Below are positions 57,864 to 64,000 of a DNA stretch of 64,000 nucleotides, in pieces. The notes beneath the pieces were generated by a model, which was not told where the DNA came from, ran no database searches, and saw only the letters and a program-made list of their open reading frames with translations. The position numbers and the translations under genes are program-made. Source of the DNA: Molossus alvarezi (taxonomy: Eukaryota > Chordata > Mammalia > Chiroptera > Molossidae); contig CM073896.1 of assembly GCA_037176705.1 (NCBI GenBank), positions 19,728,708 to 19,792,707 of the forward strand, read 5' to 3'. The first letter of the stretch is position 1. Each line of letters opens with the position of its first letter.

Positions 57864-58111
57864 TTTTTTATTATTATTATTTTTATCCTCACCCAAGGAC
57901 ATTTTTCCATTTTTTGTTCAGATAGAGTGGGATGGAGAGAGAGAGAGAAACATCAACGTGAAAGGGACACATCGAGTGGCTGCCACCTACATGACCCAAC
58001 CAAGGCTGGGGACAAACTGCAACCAAGGTACGTGCCCTTAGCAGGAACCGAACCTGGGTCTCTCTGGACCACAGGCCGATGCTCTAACCACTGAGCAAAA
58101 CCGGCCAGGGC
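57864..58111 (-). mobile_element. VES SINE (minus), well preserved, perfect 16-bp TSD
   Basis: 'atcctcacccaaggacattt', 'cattttttgttcagatagag', 'gtggctgccacctacatgac', 'gcaggaaccgaacctgggtc' and 'ctgagcaaaaccggccaggg'. 'tgatactctattcttt' is identical at 57848-57863 and 58112-58127. Same head class as 29646. Confidence 0.96.
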
Positions 58112-58127
58112 TGATACTCTATTCTTT

Positions 58128-58970
58128 ATTCATTATACATTTTATAAAATGTTGTTCATAATGTTGTGCTCTTTATTACTTAACAATATGTCTTAAAGAT
58201 TTTTCCGTGTTAAGACACACAGATCTCCTTCATCTCTTTAAGGGCTGCCTGGGGTTTCAGTGTGAGCTTATATTAATTTACTTACCTGGTCCAGAGCAGA
58301 GACAGATTCTCAGTCTGTCTGATCTCAAAGCTGCGCTCTTTCCTTGTGAACCATAAGGCCTAGATAAATCAGTGTCCACTTACTAACTTTGACAAATGAA
58401 CTTACTGAGACCCATATAGTTCTAGTAAGTTGCCCAAGTTTATCACAGAATTAGTGGGAATCTTGAGACTGGTGCCAGGTGCTCCTTCCCCCACCACCCC
58501 CTGACTGCCAGTGTACAACTCTTCCATAATATTTTCTTAGATGTGCATGAAGAGTCTGTTAAACAGACAGTCACCAGGTACCTTAAGTGGGGCTAGACAT
58601 AAAAGAGTGTCTGTATGTGGTGCGTTGAATGTAAATCACAAGACTGCTGAGGGCAAGCCCATTTACTGTCACAAAATTGGAAGAGCAAAGAATCCTTGAT
58701 AAGTTTCAGGGAAATTTGGGTGAGGGAAGCACTCAATTGAAATTCACAGTCGTCTCCAACAGAGAATTCTTTACATTTTGTCGGTTTGGTTTTAACTGCT
58801 CTGCTATCCTCTCCTTGAGTTCATCTGTCCCCATACAGGTTTCCTGTGCTTTCTTATGAGTTCAGCTATGCATTTAAAGATGACCATTGATGTATCCAGT
58901 CTCTTGGCATTTGCATTGGAGGCCTTTTCAGATAATTTAGTCAGCCTTAATACTGGAAGTAGAAGTCCCT
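58128..58970. other. Unassigned stretch
   Basis: No feature recognised. Composition is less AT-rich than the neighbours. Confidence 0.4.
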
Positions 58971-58976
58971 CTTTTT

Positions 58977-59800
58977 TTTTTTTTATTCAAGTACATATAC
59001 AGAAAAGTACAAAAATATGAATTTGAACACAAATGTAACTAACATCAGATCAAGAGACAGAATCCTGCCAGCATCTTAAAAGGTTCACCATTCCTCCTTT
59101 CATTCATCATGTCCAACCCCACAAGGATAACCACTGTGCTGACTTCTGACACCATATGCAAGTTTTCTCTGTGCTTTGTAGAAATGGAATCAAGTAGAAT
59201 ATTCACTACTTGTCAAGCTTCTCACACTCTACACATTGTGAGATGTGCACATAGTATATATATGTGTAGCCATTCATTCTTGCTGCTGTATGGAATTCTA
59301 CTGTATGCAAACACGAGAAAGTATCCTGTTTGACAGACTTTGGTTAATAGTTACATTCTAAATATTTTTGTACATATCTTATTGTCAACCTATGTATACA
59401 TTTTTAATTTATGTCTCCATGAGTGTAATTGCTATACCATTGATATGCATATTTTTACACTTTCTATTGAGGTGTCTGCATGTTATCGATCTTTATGTTT
59501 CCTGGATATTTGTTCTTTGTCATATATGAATATTGAAGATTTGTGACTTGTCTTTTTAAGCTTAATGTTGTCCTTTGATAAATAAGAGTTCTTAATTTTA
59601 ATAGCCTGTGTTTTTTCCCCAAGATTTCCCTTTTAGTTAAAATTAGTGCTTTTTTATGCCTCTGTAAGAAATGTTTACCTACCACAAAGTCATGAAGAAA
59701 TTCTGTACTTTCTTTTAAAACTTTGTTTACCCTTCACATTTAGGTCTACACTCTGGAACAGATTTGTGTATGGCCTGATTTACTTCATGCAGCCAAGTGA
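58977..59800 (-). mobile_element. Old L1 fragment (minus)
   Basis: T-rich start, then 'aagtacatatacagaaaagt', 'gtagaaatggaatcaagtag', 'gtagccattcattcttgctg', 'atgagtgtaattgctatacc' and 'gacttgtctttttaagctta', the complement of an old L1 3' half. Confidence 0.72.
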
Positions 59801-60250
59801 CATATGTCCATCATTGCTTTGTGAAAACTGCTAAGCTCCTGTGAAGATCATCCAATAACCCTAGATCTATTCACTCACTCTGCTCATTAAAAAAACTTTA
59901 TGGCTTCCCATGGACACCATGAATGTTAAACTCCCTAGTAAAGCTATAAAACATGTTACAATTGTACCGCACATTAATTCTCTAGTATTATGATGTCACC
60001 CTGTGTCCTTCCAGAATGAATCGGCTGGGTCCCTTTCTAGCTAATGTATTTGGGTGTTAGTCATGCTTTTTCCTCTGTATTGCTCTTACACTTCTCTGTT
60101 AAGTAAAGCCTATTCATGCTGCCTGGTCCAGAAATAAACAAACAAACCCCTCATTTCCAACCTCTGTTCCAGAAGGCAAATTTGTCAAATTTATCATTTC
60201 CTCAGCTGTGTTACTTGTTCTGACATTTTCTAGACTCTATTTTTATATCA
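59801..60250. other. Unassigned stretch, possible L2 piece
   Basis: 'ttatggcttcccatggacac' (59899-59918) and 'ctatacatgctgcctggtcc'-like words near 60110-60130 hint at an L2 remnant; weak. Confidence 0.35.
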
Positions 60251-60254
60251 TTTT

Positions 60255-60343
60255 ATTAAAGTAGATATTATTAGTATCCTCATTTCACAGATGAAGAAAT
60301 TGAAGAATGAGTGACATTGTCCTGTAATTACTACACCTACATT
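60255..60343 (-). repeat. MIR SINE 3' part (minus)
   Basis: 'tattattagtatcctcattt' followed by 'cacagatgaagaaattgaag' is the complement of the conserved MIR 'cctcatctgtaaaatg' core. Confidence 0.65.
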
Positions 60344-60358
60344 TAAATGGATGTAGAG

Positions 60359-60608
60359 CCCAGCTGGTTTGGCTCAGTGGTTGAGCACGACCCATGCACC
60401 AAGAGGTCGCCGGTTTGATTCCTGTTCAGGGCACATGCCCAGGTTGTGGGCCCAACCCCCAATGGGGGGCATATAGGAGGTGACCATTCGATGTTCTATT
60501 TCATTGACGTTTCTATCTCTCTCCTTTTCCATTCCTCTCTCTCTAAAATCAATAAAGAAAAATAATAAATAAATAAATAATAAATAAATAAATAAATAAA
60601 TAAATAAT
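60359..60608 (+). mobile_element. VES SINE (plus) with (TAAA)n tail and 14-bp TSD
   Basis: 'cccagctggtttggctcagt', 'aggtcgccggtttgattcct', 'gttgtgggcccaacccccaa', 'ctctaaaatcaataaagaaa', then about 45 nt of TAAA repeat that grew from the tail. 'aaatggatgtagag' (60345-60358) and 'aaatggctgtagag' (60609-60622) flank it. Confidence 0.94.
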
Positions 60609-60622
60609 AAATGGCTGTAGAG

Positions 60623-61320
60623 CCTGGGTGGATATGTTATCGTCCGTTTCCCATAGTTTATGATGGCAGGTTTCCCCAGCACTTTTCATTAGCTCAGAGT
60701 CATTGGTATTTTTCTAAAATATTGTGAGGAAGGAACCAAAGGACACTGCTGAAGTTGTAAATAAAGCTCATTGCTAGGTTTGCTTCACTAGAACTGAAAA
60801 CCTGTCCAGACTCTCAAAGTATGCTAAGTGATGTGAGAAAGGAGGAGATGATCCAGGATTGCCGTGGTCTGCATTCCCGAAGCCCAGGCCTTCCCGGAGC
60901 TCTCTGTTTCTCAGTGTGTCCTGAAAAGCCAAGGGTGAAGGATACTGGGGGAAAATACTGGGCGACAATAATATGTACAGTGACTGAGTCTTCTCCATGT
61001 CTCCTTCTAATGATAACGTGATGGGCATTTAAGAAATGTGGCCCCTATTGTGACACCTAGGATTTCATGAAAAAATTCTCAGAACAAACCAGCCTGCAAT
61101 CAATCCCCTTCACATACCTTGCTATTTAGCCCCTCAGATTCCTATAATGCTGTGCTGACCATGTACTGAGAAAGCATGTGCAGCATGGATGAGTACTTCT
61201 TCATCTGGCAATGGGAATTTCATTAATATTAATACCACCATTCTTTGCAGTATGTTATATTTTTCACGCATAATTAAATACGCTTCTGGAGTGTCATTAG
61301 GAAAAGCTCAGTTTAATAAT
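60623..61320. other. Unassigned stretch
   Basis: No feature recognised. Short frames on both strands have no domain. Confidence 0.4.
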
Positions 61321-61334
61321 GGGTTGCCAATTTT

Positions 61335-61551
61335 TTTTAATATAAAATATGCTTTTATTGATTTTTGAGAGCGAGAGGAAGGGAGAGAGAGATAGAAACA
61401 TCAATGTGAGAGAGAAACATCAATCGGCTGCCTCACACCCCCCACTGGGGATCCAGCCCACAACCTGGACAGGTGCCCTGACCGGGGATTAAACTGGGAC
61501 CTCTCAATCCATGGGTCGACACTCAATTCATTGAGCTATACTGGCCAGGCT
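61335..61551 (-). mobile_element. VES SINE (minus)
   Basis: 'atgcttttattgatttttga' to the head complement 'ttgagctatactggccaggc'. 'gggttgcca' (61321-61329) and 'ggattgcca' (61552-61560) form a TSD with one mismatch. Confidence 0.92.
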
Positions 61552-61560
61552 GGATTGCCA

Positions 61561-62440
61561 TCTCTTAATGCTGTGCTATAAATTTTGTTCAGCCAGGAAA
61601 CTGCTCCTCAGTATGTCCTATATTCATATTCTTATTACGTCTTTTTAAGAAAGTGAAGCTTAATGGGCGTATAATTCTGCTACTCTGAGTAGTGTCAAAT
61701 ATGATTTGAAACAACTTTTTGGGTGAGAATATAGATGACTGTACCTGGGGAGAAAAGAGATATCGGAGCCATGTTTTTCATAGCTTGAGGAAGTATTCTG
61801 ATGCCTAGGTTCCCTTTCATTTACCCTCATCCTGCATTCCTGAAAGTAAAAATTGCCCTCTTTCTTCTGTTTGGACATCTTTCCATTTATATGTTGTGCA
61901 ATTATTTTTATCAATCCCCTATTAAAGTACTTCACCTAGTTTTACATTGCATTCTTTTTCCTTCTTGAATTATAATCATTGAAAGGGAATTGTCGGTTCA
62001 GTGTTCGTGGTGACTTAGTTTGTAGCATAAATTGCCACATAGATATTATTCATATTTATGTAGAAAATATATTTTCTTTTATGCCTTTGGCTATCCCCTC
62101 TTCTTGAGATCATTTGCATTCCAAAATGTGTGCTTTGTTTTATCATTTCTTCCAGTTCTGCCATGGCTGCCTCTTGAAATCCGAGCAATAGAACCACGGT
62201 AAATTACACGATGCTAATAGAGCTGGACCACGTTGAATTGTGAACTCGAAAACTGAGAGTCCTCTTGGTTTGTACAGAATCCTCTCAACTTAGGCCAAGT
62301 GTAGGTACTCTGTGAGGATATTTTACAAATATCGAACTCCTACTATAGAGTGGGGTTTCACAGGAAGAACTTACTTTTATGGAGTCCCACAGTCAAAGGG
62401 CCAAATATAGCCTGTTTCTTGTTTGAAGGACTATATTAAA
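61561..62440. other. Unassigned stretch
   Basis: No gene or repeat recognised. Confidence 0.4.
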
Positions 62441-62453
62441 AATGATAGCTTAT

Positions 62454-62700
62454 GCCCTGGCCAGTGTGGTTCAATGATTAGAGCATTGGCCAAGCACCCA
62501 AAGGGTCGTGAGTTCAAGTTCTGGTCAAGGGCACGTAACTGGCTTGCAGGTTTGATCCCAGGCCCCGGTCCAGACATGTGTGGGAGGCAACCAATTGATG
62601 TTTCTCTCTCTCTCTCTCTCTCTCTCCCCCTCCCTCTCTTCCACTCTCTCAAAAAATCAATAGAAAAAATATTCTTGGGTGAGGATTAACAATAAAAAAA
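62454..62700 (+). mobile_element. VES SINE (plus) with 9-bp TSD
   Basis: Head 'gccctggccagtgtggttca', 'agggtcgtgagttcaagttc', 'ggaggcaaccaattgatgtt', CT run, tail 'attcttgggtgaggattaac'. 'gatagctta' flanks it at 62444-62452 and 62701-62709. Third head class. Confidence 0.94.
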
Positions 62701-62709
62701 GATAGCTTA

Positions 62710-63218
62710 AACAATTTTCTACTAAATGCTCATAAATACATGAACCTTCCGAAATTCTGTCTCAAGGTAATATCACAACTTGGAATCTGGCATCTCTTGG
62801 TTTGAACCACTTACATGTTGTTTTCCTGTACCTTTAACCTATACAATAAAATTACAAAGACGTCTTATTCAGATTACATGGGATCCTATATAAGACTTAA
62901 CTAATTTGTGCCAATGGGGTAAAAAAGGTGAAATATCTGTAAAAAAATAAATTAAAAAAAAAGGACACATGTAAATAATAAAGCAAATGTAAAGTAAAGT
63001 CATTAGTGACTGGCTTGGGGAAACCCCGGAATCGGGACCCATGCCTGCTAGCGGTCCAGCCTTGTGCCAGGCATCACTTACCTACAAATAACACAAATAT
63101 AAATTTTATTCAGTAGAAGATTTTGAATCCACATAGAGTGTTAGTATGAGTTTTTGTGCAACAACTTTACTGGTGGATCAATAGCAGGGCACAAAGGTGT
63201 TAATTCCACGTTCCAAGC
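62710..63218. other. Unassigned stretch
   Basis: No feature recognised. Confidence 0.4.
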
Positions 63219-63350
63219 TAGGGGTTGGCAAACTACAGCTTTTTGGCTAAATTCAGCCATGCCCATTCACTTGCATGTTGTCTGTGACTGCTTGCATACC
63301 ACAATAGAGTTGAATATTTGTAATCCTGAGACAATATATGGCCCTTCACA
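63219..63350 (+). mobile_element. hAT-Charlie-type MITE (MER33-like)
   Basis: 'taggggttggcaaactacag', 'cagccatgcccattcacttg', 'cacaatagagttgaatattt' and 'tatggcccttcacagaaaaa' match this MITE in order. The right terminus is replaced by an A-run at 63350-63368. Confidence 0.75.
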
Positions 63351-63368
63351 GAAAAAAAAAAAAAAAAA

Positions 63369-64000
63369 TGACTAACTGTGTATCTGGGCTCCCACATGAA
63401 GGGAGTGGGAAGGGGACTGGAGACAGTTTATCTGTTTCCAATCTTGCATTTTTTTATGAGATGGTTAAATTGTCCAACTAGTCTAATTTTAGTATAAGAC
63501 GTATCAAATAAATTAATCAATGTTAAATCTCATAGTCAATGAGTCAGACTAGCTCAAAATCAAATAGCTGTTGTCACAGGCTCACTCTCTTTGAAATTAA
63601 CTTGTGACACAAAAGATAAAATCCACTTTCACACTTTCTCAATTAAAACTTTATCGGCAGGCTCTGGTTCCAGTAAAGAAGGAATCAGTGCACTCTATTG
63701 TATCTCTCCCGTTGATAATGAATGAAAACCTAAGACAACATCATACAGCAAGTGCTACAGGTCTCTGAAACCTAAGGTGGATGGGTGGAGATACCAAGGC
63801 TCAAAGAATGACCATCTTTGGAGATTATTTTATTTTATTTTTTCTATTCTATTAGTTTGTTTTGCCTTTTCGCGTAGACACATGTATCTCCTGAAACTGT
63901 GAACAGACTGGGGCAGAAAAGGCTCTTCGGTCAGTCCTTGTCTGAGTCCTAGGAAGGTCTCAGCAATGAACCCGAGAGGTGATGCTGGCAGGGAGGCCTT
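63369..64000. other. Unassigned stretch
   Basis: No gene or recognisable repeat to the window end. A TTTTA-rich run lies at about 63825-63845. Confidence 0.4.

Overview
This is repeat-dense nuclear DNA from a mammal, very probably a yangochiropteran bat of the vesper-bat type. The diagnostic signal is about 25 copies of the tRNA-derived VES SINE: a tRNA-like head with A and B boxes, a CT-rich middle, and an AATCAATAAA or TCCTTGGGTGAGGA tail. They share the window with a vesper-bat-like L1 family and with older mammalian repeats (MIR, L2, MLT1, MER5, Tigger, mariner). I found no intact host protein-coding gene, no rRNA or functional tRNA gene, and no CRISPR array. Nearly all long open frames are L1 fragments, antisense shadows of L1, or pieces of one EEF1A1 retrocopy. 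Family names are recognised by eye from sequence motifs; no database search was run.

Layout. 1-7.2 kb: unassigned sequence, an old L1 carrying a younger truncated L1 (2580-3904), one VES, and MIR/L2 remnants. 7.2-14.9 kb: an old minus-strand L1 split by a full-length younger L1 (7814-13864) with a 14-bp target-site duplication (TSD). 14.9-18.1 kb: VES copies, an old L1 3' end and an L2 remnant. 18.1-22 kb: a stretch poor in L1 and VES, with endogenous-retrovirus-like remnants, candidate LTRs and a 21-bp tandem repeat. 22-30 kb: MLT1, old L1, several VES and long unassigned stretches. 30-37.7 kb: a second old minus-strand L1 split by a second full-length younger L1 (30949-37155), which itself carries two VES insertions. 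37.7-40.5 kb: old L1 sequence with a Tigger-type MITE, a mariner-type MITE and VES copies nested in it. 41-49 kb: MLT1, MIR, VES and L1 pieces, including a truncated L1 with a perfect 15-bp TSD (45242-46389). 49.4-51.2 kb: a decayed EEF1A1 processed pseudogene. 51.8-64 kb: MLT1, MER5-like remnants, a twin-primed (internally inverted) L1 (55841-57524), more VES, old L1 and a hAT-type MITE.

The biology visible here is retrotransposition. L1 supplied the reverse transcriptase that moved itself, VES and the EEF1A1 mRNA, and the nested insertions give a relative chronology. The observations most worth checking are: (i) two very short, head-only VES copies that end at the same nucleotide and carry A-tails; (ii) an antisense open frame shared by the 5' UTRs of both full-length L1s, similar in position to primate L1 ORF0; (iii) three younger L1s, each inside an older L1 in the same orientation; (iv) A-tracts of different length at the same place in L1 ORF1; and (v) the unexplained 18-22 kb block.
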